Origin: a virus
Length of the DNA stretch: 37,250 nucleotides
Direction: 5' to 3' (one strand)
IMG/VR virus record: IMGVR_UViG_3300020187_000085
Location: 1 to 37,250 of that record
Below the pieces are notes generated by a model. That model did not search any database. It worked only from the letters and a program-made list of their open reading frames with translations, and was not told the origin of the DNA. A program made the translations under genes and the position numbers. Shown here one piece after another: positions 9,596-17,362 of this stretch (position 1 is its first letter; every line of letters starts with the position of its first letter).

Positions 9596-12494
9596 ATAAG
9601 GATTCTACTTTTTCAGGTATGTCTAGCTCTTCCTCGTCTACATCCCCTGCGTCGAAGCTAAGACTTAACACATACACACTACCAATGTTTACCGTAGTAC
9701 CTTTCCCTAAGTGGACTTTCTTCTTTTCCCCCCGCATATGTTTCTCTATTTCTTCAGCAACTTCTGCGTAGTTAATCCCGGGTTTCTTTTCAATCCACGC
9801 TTTAAACGGTTTTATGAGAAGATACAACTGCTTTACATCGTACTCGTACCTACCTACCCAAGCATAGTGGGGTAGCTTTTCGGGGTTAACCAACGTTTCA
9901 ATTAGCCCAGACTCGTCCTTACTTCTACCGTCTTGCGTACTCTTGATGCGGATTATCTGCCCCTGCTTTTCGAAGTAGTAGTTCCTAATCAAGTCGCCTA
10001 TGTTTATACCTAGCGCGCTGTCTACAGCCTTCATGTGTCCTAAGCGCGATAGACTCCACTCGAATAGCTTGTCTACGTCTATGTTCCACAGACCACAACG
10101 CTTCATTAGAATCGCTCCGGCAATAGTACAGGCAGTAGCCGCCGACCAGTTTCGGTTTTGGTCGTTAAGGTTTGCACGAGCTATAACTAACTTACGTAAG
10201 CTAAATACTAAGTCCTGCGCTTTAGTTATATCACGTAAAATCTCTTGTACTACTTTCTCTCCTGCAAGCCCGTGGTTCTTCGTTAACGCCATGTTTAACG
10301 CAAAGGTTTCTTCTTCAGGTATATCTAGCTTCTCCAAACGAGTTTCTATAACACGCTGAATTTCGCCCTTCGGTATTTCCTTAGCTCTTGCAAGACCGTC
10401 TATAAAGCTAGCGTTACCATTACTACCTAACATTAAAGACCAAGCCTTACCCTGATAGCGTTCTTTGTTATGGCCCCCGTTAGTCATACGAGTTTTTTGT
10501 TTACCACTCGTAACCGCGTAGGCTATGTCACTAATATCGTTACCTTCCATATTAGTAGCTTCGTCTATGTAGATGGGTAGATTCTTCATGGCCTCCGCCC
10601 TGTTCCATATAGAGTTAGCAGTAGATTGCCCATTCATTATGTATTCCTCCGGATTAGCCCATATAGACGCGCCTACTATCATGCCGGTAGATTTGCCGTA
10701 CCCAGAACCAGTACTGTATACGTGGTTAATACACCCCCGTATGTTCGGTACGAAATTCATTAGTATAGAGCCTATAGAAGTAGCTACCATAAACTGGTGA
10801 GGCTCCATGCCGTCCTTCTCGTAGAACTTCATAGCTTCTGCCCAAGCTTCTAGCGTGCCCCGTCTCTTAAACATAGGTATATACTGTGCGGTAAAACTTG
10901 AAGCGGGATTTTCTTCCACACGGTCCGCAAATATTTCTCTGTCGCCAAGGACGAAGGACTGCATGTTTTCAGTCCAACCAAATTGAGTTTTAGCTTCCAC
11001 GGGACTCTTGCTGCTTTGTAGCTCTTTAACCCAAGCTTGAATGTAGTTCATCATGTTGTCCGGTCTTATTAAGTGTATGTCGTTCTCACCTAAAACTTTA
11101 CGGCACTCGTCTTTTGAAGTTAAGGCAGTTCCTTTCGCAACAAAAGTTACTATACCTTCTAGTTTGGTATGGTGTTTAAATTCAAAACAAGGCCCGTCAA
11201 TGGGGTCCTGTATCCTTTTAGTTAAGTACAAATCCCTATCGTATACAGCAACTTCATCCATCTCTTTTGTATCTTTGTTAAAGCTGCGTACGTACACGCC
11301 CCCATACGCTCCCCTAAAGTAAGGTTTTGGGTATGCGGGTATCTCGTAGTCTATAGTGGCTACCGGATTGAACTCTTCTTCGTTGTTATCAAACAACCCC
11401 GAATCCGCAGGCACAGTGGCAGACGGGTCGGGTATTTGTATTATGTTATCTTCTTCTGTAGCTTCTTTTATTTCGTAAGATAGGTTTATCGGGCTTTTAA
11501 TCTTGCCTCGTAGTGGGCAGCCGTCACATCCTTTGGGATTGTCCCCCTCAAACGTAGTACATAAATGCGGTGAGTGTAACGAGTCAGCCACCTTCTCCGT
11601 CTCTGCATGCGAGTAGCCTTTGTACCCCTGTGATACTACGTGGATAGCTTCCGGTTCTTCGCAGTGTTTAGCTACAGATAGTACGTGCGTCCAATCGTTA
11701 TATGATAGAGCATCAGGTTCGAACAAAGCCCTACGTATCTGGGCGCAGCCTTTACCTTCAGCGTCTTTTATAAGTATGTTAGAGAACTTCTTGACGAGGT
11801 TGTTGCCTGTCAGGTTCTTAGCATTCTCTCTGTCCGCATCGGTGTAGTCCCTTTCTTGCATCACTGGCATCAAGTCTGGGTAGGGTAGTAGCTTGGCAAA
11901 CTCTTCCAAAATTATAGTAGGGTTTACCTGCCCTAGTACTTTAACATCGGCAGGGGTTTCAAACTTAAAGTTACGGCTGTTAGGTAATCGTAATATTCTT
12001 GCAGCGTCAGCCGTTACTGCGGGGTCTATCTCAAAGCCATTATCCAAACAAGTTTTCTTAAGTCTGGTAGCCACGGGCAGCCACTCTTGTCTAGTACACG
12101 GCTTATCAAAAGCCCAGTACGCGTGCAGCCCACCGCCAGAGTCGACGGTAATAGTTGGTTTAGGTAGAGAGAACTGCTTACAGAATCCCTGCAAAGCACG
12201 TAAGCCGCTAGATTTATCTGGGTATGGCTTTCCCTTCCCGCAGTCTATATCGAGAAAGAAAGAACGCATCTGCTTAACATTTTCTGCTTGTCTGTTGTTC
12301 TCCTCTATGAAAGTGCCAAGCGCATAGTATGCGTCGTAGCCTTCAAAATCGAGGTTCAGTGCTGTGTCGATTATAGAGTCTATTGAACTGTAAAACTTTG
12401 ACTTATGCTTACCGTCTTTAAGCCGTATACCGTACGCGCAATAGTACCCTTCCTCCCCTAGCACCGTACTTAGAAACTCCTTCGTGTTCATCAT
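9579..12494 (-). CDS. Primase-polymerase/helicase fusion
   Basis: A 971-residue protein that probably primes and unwinds DNA at the phage fork. The N-terminal ~180 residues carry archaeo-eukaryotic primase (PrimPol) signatures: an acidic pair in FFLDIDCG (~82-84) and the SGGGLHAYW motif (~119-127). A Cys-containing segment (C312, C323, C326) follows, perhaps a zinc-binding linker. The C-terminal half is a helicase-type P-loop ATPase: Walker A GSGYGKST (~596-603), Walker B PIYIDEAT (~640-647), then a SGKQKTR segment. The frame can also open at GTG 12497; I chose ATG 12494, which sits 5 nt from an AAGAG Shine-Dalgarno. It is followed by a small overlapping gene and lies downstream of the putative SSB gene. 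The helicase family (SF3-like or DUF927-like) is uncertain. Confidence 0.8.
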   Translation of the reverse strand: MMNTKEFLSTVLGEEGYYCAYGIRLKDGKHKSKFYSSIDSIIDTALNLDFEGYDAYYALGTFIEENNRQAENVKQMRSFFLDIDCGKGKPYPDKSSGLRALQGFCKQFSLPKPTITVDSGGGLHAYWAFDKPCTRQEWLPVATRLKKTCLDNGFEIDPAVTADAARILRLPNSRNFKFETPADVKVLGQVNPTIILEEFAKLLPYPDLMPVMQERDYTDADRENAKNLTGNNLVKKFSNILIKDAEGKGCAQIRRALFEPDALSYNDWTHVLSVAKHCEEPEAIHVVSQGYKGYSHAETEKVADSLHSPHLCTTFEGDNPKGCDGCPLRGKIKSPINLSYEIKEATEEDNIIQIPDPSATVPADSGLFDNNEEEFNPVATIDYEIPAYPKPYFRGAYGGVYVRSFNKDTKEMDEVAVYDRDLYLTKRIQDPIDGPCFEFKHHTKLEGIVTFVAKGTALTSKDECRKVLGENDIHLIRPDNMMNYIQAWVKELQSSKSPVEAKTQFGWTENMQSFVLGDREIFADRVEENPASSFTAQYIPMFKRRGTLEAWAEAMKFYEKDGMEPHQFMVATSIGSILMNFVPNIRGCINHVYSTGSGYGKSTGMIVGASIWANPEEYIMNGQSTANSIWNRAEAMKNLPIYIDEATNMEGNDISDIAYAVTSGKQKTRMTNGGHNKERYQGKAWSLMLGSNGNASFIDGLARAKEIPKGEIQRVIETRLEKLDIPEEETFALNMALTKNHGLAGEKVVQEILRDITKAQDLVFSLRKLVIARANLNDQNRNWSAATACTIAGAILMKRCGLWNIDVDKLFEWSLSRLGHMKAVDSALGINIGDLIRNYYFEKQGQIIRIKSTQDGRSKDESGLIETLVNPEKLPHYAWVGRYEYDVKQLYLLIKPFKAWIEKKPGINYAEVAEEIEKHMRGEKKKVHLGKGTTVNIGSVYVLSLSFDAGDVDEEELDIPEKVESLYEPKP

Positions 12495-12524
12495 CACATC
12501 TCTTAGTACTTTTTTGGAGGGTCA

Positions 12525-12544
12525 AGGGTTCCCTAGAGAACCCT
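12525..12544 (-). promoter_or_regulatory. Hairpin in the leader of the primase-helicase gene
   Basis: A 7-bp inverted repeat (AGGGTTC / GAACCCT, 6-nt loop) lies in the 84-bp gap between the putative SSB gene and the primase-helicase gene, about 30 nt before the latter's start. No T-run follows it on the minus strand, so it is not a standard terminator. It may stabilise or process mRNA, or attenuate transcription. Confidence 0.4.
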
Positions 12545-12578
12545 AGCCCGTTTGTTTTAGTGCGTCTAACTTAGGGGT

Positions 12579-13502
12579 TTAATCGTCCCATTCTTCTAGG
12601 AGATTAGAGAGGTCTTCGTCTTCTTTAGGCTTCTCAGCTTTCTTCTTAGAGACCTTAACTGTAGGCTCTTCGATTACTTCTTCCGCTGCTACTGGGGCAG
12701 CTACAGCTTCAGCTTCTGGAAACAAAGGCGGGAGTGCCTTCGGCTCTTCTACTGCGGGGCCATCTTCTTCAGACTTCTTGCTTACAGTAAGAGTAAGCAT
12801 CTTAGTTACTTCTTCTGTCTTCTGTAGGTCGATAGCCATTAACAGCTCTTCTTCTTCCAGAGGACGTAGCGGCTTGAAGCACAGCTTAGGAGTAGACGCA
12901 TCAGTATCGAAACGTATTTCTGTAAGCACTGAAGCTACCGGGGACTTGTGACTATCTAACAATCTAGCGTAGGCTTGCATAGCCATCTTGTCCTGCTTAT
13001 CGCCGAACACACTAGTGGCGGGCAGAGATAGTTGATACACGTCACTCGATACTACTTTACCGTTCTCGTCTGCTAGCAGTAAAGCTACACGCTGTTGGAA
13101 TCTACAGGCGCGGCTTTCGCCTTGTCCAGAACCTTTAATATTCTGAGCGCAGTCTCCACACTTGTTAGCTTGTCTATCGCTAGCTACAACATCGTCAGAA
13201 GGAAAGCCTTTGCTAGTATCCGCAGACCAACATACTGGAGGGTTAGCCTCTCCCGCAGTGTACGTACCTTTGTAGTACATCCTTGAAATCGGTGCAGCTT
13301 TGATGATAACTGCTCTGATAGTTCGGCTTTCTAGTTCAGCTACTTCTTTCCCGTTTACTATCTTACGGAATACACCACCACGAATACTAAGCCTGTGGTT
13401 GTTAGAGTACTCGCCGCCTGTTAGGTTTTTCTCTGGCGCTAACTGCGCCAAAAGGTCTTTATATGCGGCAGGCATGTTTTCGAATAATTGTACGTTGCTC
13501 AT
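12579..13502 (-). CDS. Putative single-stranded DNA-binding protein with Cys4 motif and acidic tail
   Basis: A 307-residue protein. A beta-rich N-terminal ~210 residues contains four cysteines spaced as a metal-binding site (~91, 115, 118, 133), then a Pro/Ala/Glu linker, and the protein ends in a strongly acidic tail (EDEDLSNLLEEWDD). A folded core plus acidic C-terminal tail is the layout of phage ssDNA-binding proteins (T4 gp32, T7 gp2.5), whose tails recruit polymerase and helicase. The position just upstream of the primase-helicase fits. Two adjacent ATGs follow GGAG; I chose the second (13502, spacing 6). The SSB assignment is inference from architecture and context, not from a recognised fold. 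Confidence 0.55.
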   Translation of the reverse strand: MSNVQLFENMPAAYKDLLAQLAPEKNLTGGEYSNNHRLSIRGGVFRKIVNGKEVAELESRTIRAVIIKAAPISRMYYKGTYTAGEANPPVCWSADTSKGFPSDDVVASDRQANKCGDCAQNIKGSGQGESRACRFQQRVALLLADENGKVVSSDVYQLSLPATSVFGDKQDKMAMQAYARLLDSHKSPVASVLTEIRFDTDASTPKLCFKPLRPLEEEELLMAIDLQKTEEVTKMLTLTVSKKSEEDGPAVEEPKALPPLFPEAEAVAAPVAAEEVIEEPTVKVSKKKAEKPKEDEDLSNLLEEWDD

Positions 13503-13511
13503 CATTTACTC

Positions 13512-13820
13512 CTAAAAGTCTTCGTTTTCATCTAAGTCTAAGCCCAATTCTTCTTCTAGGCTCACTGGGTTTTTGTTAGTTACACCAATCGTGACAGTAC
13601 CTACAGTTGCTACAGCGGCATCTAGCCTAGCTTCTGGCGGCTCGTCTTGCGTCAACGACTCCAAAACCTTTGGGACATTAAACCGATAGGTGTTAGCTAC
13701 TTTTATATAGGTATCTCGTGGGATAAACCCTTGGCGTACCCATGTTCGTACAGTGTTTGTTTTAACTGATAGCTTTTCTGCTAATACGTCTATTGGGACG
13801 TAGGTTTCAACGCTGCTCAC
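13512..13820 (-). CDS. Helix-turn-helix (excisionase/MerR-like) DNA-binding protein
   Basis: A 102-residue protein. The N-terminal ~55 residues (VPIDVLAEKLSVKTNTVRTW through FIPRDTY and YRFNVPKVLESL) match the winged HTH of excisionase/MerR-like proteins: a recognition helix followed by a wing that ends in an aromatic. The C-terminal half is acidic and probably flexible. The start is GTG, overlapping the stop of the upstream gene (GTGA), with a good GGAG seven bases before it. It sits among replication genes with no integrase in view, so it may be a transcription regulator rather than an excisionase. Confidence 0.65.
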   Translation of the reverse strand: MSSVETYVPIDVLAEKLSVKTNTVRTWVRQGFIPRDTYIKVANTYRFNVPKVLESLTQDEPPEARLDAAVATVGTVTIGVTNKNPVSLEEELGLDLDENEDF

Positions 13821-14230
13821 TTTTTGCTCCTTCTTACTGTTATTGTGAACTCCCTATCCGTGTTAAGGCCGGGAGGGTGTAGGTCTGGATTCTCTTCTAA
13901 AAACTGCTTCATGTTCCCTTGGTGAATCCGTTTTTCTAGCAAGTCTACTGCGTCGTTCTGTACCATAAACTTGTTCATAGAATCCCAATCGCTAGTCCAG
14001 TACTTAGTTCTCACTGACCTATAGAACGAACCTAGCTCTGTTTTTCCAGACTCAAGCCCAGTAGCTTTGCAATGCTCTAGTAGAGCGGTCTTTACTTTCT
14101 CTAACTTCTCTTCTAAGTCTTGCTCTTGCTTCTTCATCTCGGTAACGATCTGCAACTTCTTGTCTCGTATCTTTATGTATACCCCGACAAGTTTATTCAA
14201 CCGTGTTTGGTCTATATCTTCTTCGCCCAT
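13817..14230 (-). CDS. Coiled-coil phage protein, Gam/Gp157-like layout
   Basis: A 137-residue protein. Residues ~10-55 are a charged coiled coil (KLQIVTEMKKQEQDLEEKL). They are followed by a compact domain with GLESGKTELGSFYRSVRTKY and a WDSMNKF...LLEKRIHQGNMKQFLEENP stretch. The order (long helix pair, then small beta/alpha domain) resembles the Gam-like/Gp157 families, whose Mu and lambda members protect DNA ends or inhibit host nucleases. I infer a possible DNA-end or nuclease-inhibitor role. It overlaps the HTH gene by 4 bp, and AGAGGA lies before the ATG. Confidence 0.55.
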   Translation of the reverse strand: MGEEDIDQTRLNKLVGVYIKIRDKKLQIVTEMKKQEQDLEEKLEKVKTALLEHCKATGLESGKTELGSFYRSVRTKYWTSDWDSMNKFMVQNDAVDLLEKRIHQGNMKQFLEENPDLHPPGLNTDREFTITVRRSKK

Positions 14231-14293
14231 TTAATTGTCCTCTTTAAGCTGTTTTAGTTTTGTCTAGCGAAGTGCAGTGTATTCTAGGTTATT

Positions 14294-15835
14294 TTATTTA
14301 TCAAGTACCTCTCGGTACAAATCTATCATTTTTGTGTGGACATTTATTTTTTGATCTAACAGTTTATAAACATGTTTCTCTACAGCAGAACCTTGCAGTT
14401 GCACTACGGTGCTAGGATGTTTTTGTCCTGACCGATGTACTCTAGCGTTTGCTTGCGCGTACGTTTCTAACGAGGGCACAGGTCCCCACCATACGATAGT
14501 GTTAGCTGCGGTTAGAGTGACGCCGTGCGCCGCCGCTTGCGGTTGAATAATTAGTACTCGGGGGTTGTCGGTTTCTTGAAACTCTTTGAATATAGCAGTA
14601 CGCTTATTAGCGGACACGTCCCCGTTTATTATCGCGTTGGTTATGCCATCTTTGTTTAGTTTCTCAGCGAGTATTCCTATGACGTGCTTGAACGGCACGA
14701 ACACTAAAACTTTTTGACTGGACTCGGCGATTACTTCGGATAGTACCTTGTAGCGATTCTTTACGTCAAACTCTACTGTCTCCCCACTGTCGGAGTAAAC
14801 CGCCCCGCAAGATATTTGTAAGAGTTTGTTCATGTTAACAGCCGCGTTAGCAGCCGATATAGATTCCCCCGCAGCTACGGCTAGCATTTGTTTACGCAGT
14901 ATTTCGTAAAACTTCTTTTGTTGCGCTGTAAGTTCTACTTCACGTTTAACATAAGTCATCTCAGGTAGGTCTAAACATTGCTCTTTAGTAAAACGAATGG
15001 CGGGTTGTAGCGCGTTATATACAATGTCCTTAGCGCTCTCTTTAGGGACCCACTTGAACTGCGTCACTTTGGTCATAACCATTTCTTTGAAGGCCCCCGC
15101 AAAACGGGGTACTGCCTTTGGGTTAACGAGTTTCGCTAGTCCGTAGGCGTCTACTGGTGATTGCGCGGCAGGCGTACCGGTCATCATCCAAAGCCAAGTT
15201 GTTGGTTTAATTATAGAATTAAGAATCTTCCAGCGTTTCGCTTGTGGGTTCTTGTAGTGGGTAGCTTCGTCCGCAATGATAAGATCGAACCCGCCTTCTG
15301 CTATTACGTCTCGTACAATCTCCACACCGTCGTAGTTTATAATTACATACTCAGCGTTACCGTTAATTATCTCTTCGCGTTTCTTCTTAGCTCCGTGCGC
15401 TATGTCTACCCTGCGGTGCATAGCAAAAGAGAATAGGTCAGCGCGCCATGCTGAATCCATAATCGACAGCGGGCATATTATAAGAACACGTTTTACTAAC
15501 CCCACAGTCATCAGAAAATCCGACGCCCATATAGAGCTAGCAGTTTTGCCTGTACCCTGCTCATTAAAGCAGAAGGCTCGTTGGTTCATCGTCAGAAATG
15601 CAGCGGTAGTTTTTTGATGTTCGAAAGGTTTAAACTTCCCCGCCCAATCGTATCGGCCTAGTATCGGTGACGGCACATTCTTTACTCCTAAGTTCTTTAG
15701 TACCCGTGCTTCTTCTAATCCCCACTTAACTAACACTTCGTTATTACCCAAGTACTTACTGCGGGGTATGGCTGTTGTTATTTGCGTTGGGTTACGCACT
15801 TTAAGTCGCAATGCTTTGTTGTCTACTACCTGCAT
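14294..15835 (-). CDS. SNF2-family DNA helicase/ATPase
   Basis: A 513-residue superfamily 2 ATPase. Visible motifs: Walker A EQGTGKT (motif I), LIICPLSIMDSAW (Ia region), DLIIADEATHYKN (motif II), MMTGTPAAQ (motif III), and in the second RecA lobe VLVFVPFKH, VLIIQPQAAAHGVTLTAA (motif V) and QANARVHRSGQ (motif VI). Phage SNF2 proteins of this size are common next to replication genes and are thought to remodel recombination or fork structures. The ATG at 15835 is preceded by GGAG at six bases. A 63-bp gap separates it from the downstream coiled-coil gene. Confidence 0.9.
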   Translation of the reverse strand: MQVVDNKALRLKVRNPTQITTAIPRSKYLGNNEVLVKWGLEEARVLKNLGVKNVPSPILGRYDWAGKFKPFEHQKTTAAFLTMNQRAFCFNEQGTGKTASSIWASDFLMTVGLVKRVLIICPLSIMDSAWRADLFSFAMHRRVDIAHGAKKKREEIINGNAEYVIINYDGVEIVRDVIAEGGFDLIIADEATHYKNPQAKRWKILNSIIKPTTWLWMMTGTPAAQSPVDAYGLAKLVNPKAVPRFAGAFKEMVMTKVTQFKWVPKESAKDIVYNALQPAIRFTKEQCLDLPEMTYVKREVELTAQQKKFYEILRKQMLAVAAGESISAANAAVNMNKLLQISCGAVYSDSGETVEFDVKNRYKVLSEVIAESSQKVLVFVPFKHVIGILAEKLNKDGITNAIINGDVSANKRTAIFKEFQETDNPRVLIIQPQAAAHGVTLTAANTIVWWGPVPSLETYAQANARVHRSGQKHPSTVVQLQGSAVEKHVYKLLDQKINVHTKMIDLYREVLDK

Positions 15836-15909
15836 CAGTTTCTCCAGAGGACAAGAAATAGAGAGAAACCGCTGTGTGCTTCTCCCTAACTACTTCTTGT
15901 ATTGTTTTA

Positions 15910-16212
15910 CTACTTACTTTTAGTTTTACTCTTAGTTTTCTTTTTTGCTGCTTGTCCGTTACGGCTACGGTTCTTACTAGAGCTTTCTATCTTATAGCCG
16001 TCTTTATTAGTACCACCTTTACTCAACATCTTGTTGTGGCTAATATCTTTGCCTTCCCGCTTATCTGCCTTACCGTTTTTGTTTTTGTCTGCCCCAGTCT
16101 TATCTACTGCTCGTCTGGCGCGTTGCCTCTCCATTCGGTCGGCGTGTTCGCCCCGTTCTTTCTGTTGCTCATACTCTTTCTTGTATGGGCGAGGCTTATT
16201 TTTGTAAGGCAT
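15910..16212 (-). CDS. Small, very basic protein, possibly DNA-binding
   Basis: A 100-residue protein extremely rich in Lys and Arg (ends KKKTKSKTKSK) with almost no hydrophobic core. A segment GKDISHNKML...TNKDGYKIESSSKNRS resembles the core of small phage HNH-like proteins, where 'DIDHK...N...NLRV.S.SKNRS' is typical, but the first HNH histidine region is incomplete (SHNK). It could be a degenerate HNH protein or simply a basic DNA-binding protein. GGAGG precedes the ATG, and the gene lies just downstream of a 152-residue protein in the same leftward operon. Confidence 0.55.
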   Translation of the reverse strand: MPYKNKPRPYKKEYEQQKERGEHADRMERQRARRAVDKTGADKNKNGKADKREGKDISHNKMLSKGGTNKDGYKIESSSKNRSRNGQAAKKKTKSKTKSK

Positions 16213-16223
16213 TGTGGGACCTC

Positions 16224-16682
16224 CTAGCCATGCGGCTCTGCATCGTCAGCGTAATCAGTACGCTTCTTGTAAGTAAGTAAGTCTTTCTCTTTCTGAGTAG
16301 TCGCATTACCTACAAAATCAGAGAAGCTAACATAGGTTATATCTTTATCATCTTTGTCGATAGGTTGTCCGCGATAAGACCACACATGCGATGGTGCAGT
16401 GACCTTGCCTTCTATGAAATCCCTACCGTAGCTACTTATTATCCACACGCCAGACTCTTGTTCACGTCTACCCACAAGCCCCCAGTACCTAAGTTTCTGG
16501 AAATTAGAGCGGGGTATGTAGTCCAGTTGCAGCGCGTTGAGGTGGGCACTACCTCCTACGTCATACAGCCTCTTAAGAGAGATAACTAGACCAACATTTA
16601 GTTTATGTCTGTAGTCTACCATCTTTGCGCCGCAGCTATCACACGTCTTTGGTTGTTCTTCTAACCCTTGGAAATCGTTCAT
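16224..16682 (-). CDS. Hypothetical protein with zinc-knuckle-like N-terminus and winged-helix-like body
   Basis: A 152-residue protein. A CDSCG pair near residues 14-18 suggests half of a zinc ribbon, with no second Cys pair visible. The middle (LVISLKRLYDVGG...NALQLDYIPRSNFQKLRYWGLV...GVWIISSYGRDFIEG) reads like a winged helix: helices followed by a turn and two strands. It may bind DNA. A GGAG lies nine bases before the ATG, inside the short gap after the nuclease gene. The exact family is not recognised. Confidence 0.55.
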   Translation of the reverse strand: MNDFQGLEEQPKTCDSCGAKMVDYRHKLNVGLVISLKRLYDVGGSAHLNALQLDYIPRSNFQKLRYWGLVGRREQESGVWIISSYGRDFIEGKVTAPSHVWSYRGQPIDKDDKDITYVSFSDFVGNATTQKEKDLLTYKKRTDYADDAEPHG

Positions 16683-16687
16683 TATTT

Positions 16688-17362
16688 TTATCTCCGCCCA
16701 TTATGTGGGCATTCTAGTACTATACAATGCGCCCTACACAATCCCGTAGGACGCGGGTTCCAAACGTCTACTTCGTAGGCTTTCGCCATCTTGGCGTAGT
16801 CGGCCAACCACTTCTGCCATAACTCCGATTCTTGCTCTATGGTGTAAGTGTCCTTGATAAACGCGTTACAGACTACGAACAACAAGCCGCCTTTAATGGT
16901 TTTAACCTCGGGAAAATGCTTGAACATGGCCAAAGCCATTAGTTCTAACTGTCCCTTATCGGCGTACTTCGCAGACTTACCCGTTTTATAATCTATTACT
17001 TTTGCCGTACCGGCTTCTCTGTCTAAGATGGCAAGGTCAACTACCCCTCTCCACCACACGTTCTTATCGAAGAAACCGCACGGCTCTAAGTCTGCCGTCA
17101 GCCCCATCTTGTACTCGCATAGCTTGTCGCCTTTCGAGTTCTTTAACTTATCTAGCGCACGTAACGCGTAATCGAACCTTGCCTCTAAGGCTACATCGTC
17201 TCGTATGTACTCCTCTGCGGCTTTGTGAAACTCGTTGCCGTAGAGTATCGCGTCGGTGTTAAAGTCTTCTTGGTAATCCTTAGCTACCTTTGTGTGGTAG
17301 TACTTCTTGGGACATTGTTCGAAAGTTTTTATGCTGCTGAAGGACCATGTGGGTTGAGCCAT
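16688..17362 (-). CDS. PD-(D/E)XK nuclease, RecB/Cas4-like
   Basis: A 224-residue nuclease. Motifs in order: SFSSIKTFEQCPKKYY at the N-terminus (Cys17), GNEFHKAAEEY (~42-52), GVVDLAILD (Asp109), KVIDYKTGK (Asp124, Lys126) and QLELMALA (motif IV Gln ~138). These are the RecB/Cas4 nuclease signatures. Three further cysteines near the C-terminus (209, 213, 218), with Cys17, could bind an Fe-S cluster as in Cas4 and AddB. The frame opens at 17371, but that ATG is one base from the Shine-Dalgarno; ATG 17362 has a GGAG nine bases upstream. It overlaps the end of the polymerase gene by 34 bp, so it probably acts in recombination or DNA-end processing with PolA. Confidence 0.8.
   Translation of the reverse strand: MAQPTWSFSSIKTFEQCPKKYYHTKVAKDYQEDFNTDAILYGNEFHKAAEEYIRDDVALEARFDYALRALDKLKNSKGDKLCEYKMGLTADLEPCGFFDKNVWWRGVVDLAILDREAGTAKVIDYKTGKSAKYADKGQLELMALAMFKHFPEVKTIKGGLLFVVCNAFIKDTYTIEQESELWQKWLADYAKMAKAYEVDVWNPRPTGLCRAHCIVLECPHNGRR

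Noticed and set aside
13512-13820. Excisionase of a temperate phage
   Set aside because: The HTH type fits, but no integrase or attachment site is visible, so I call only a DNA-binding protein.
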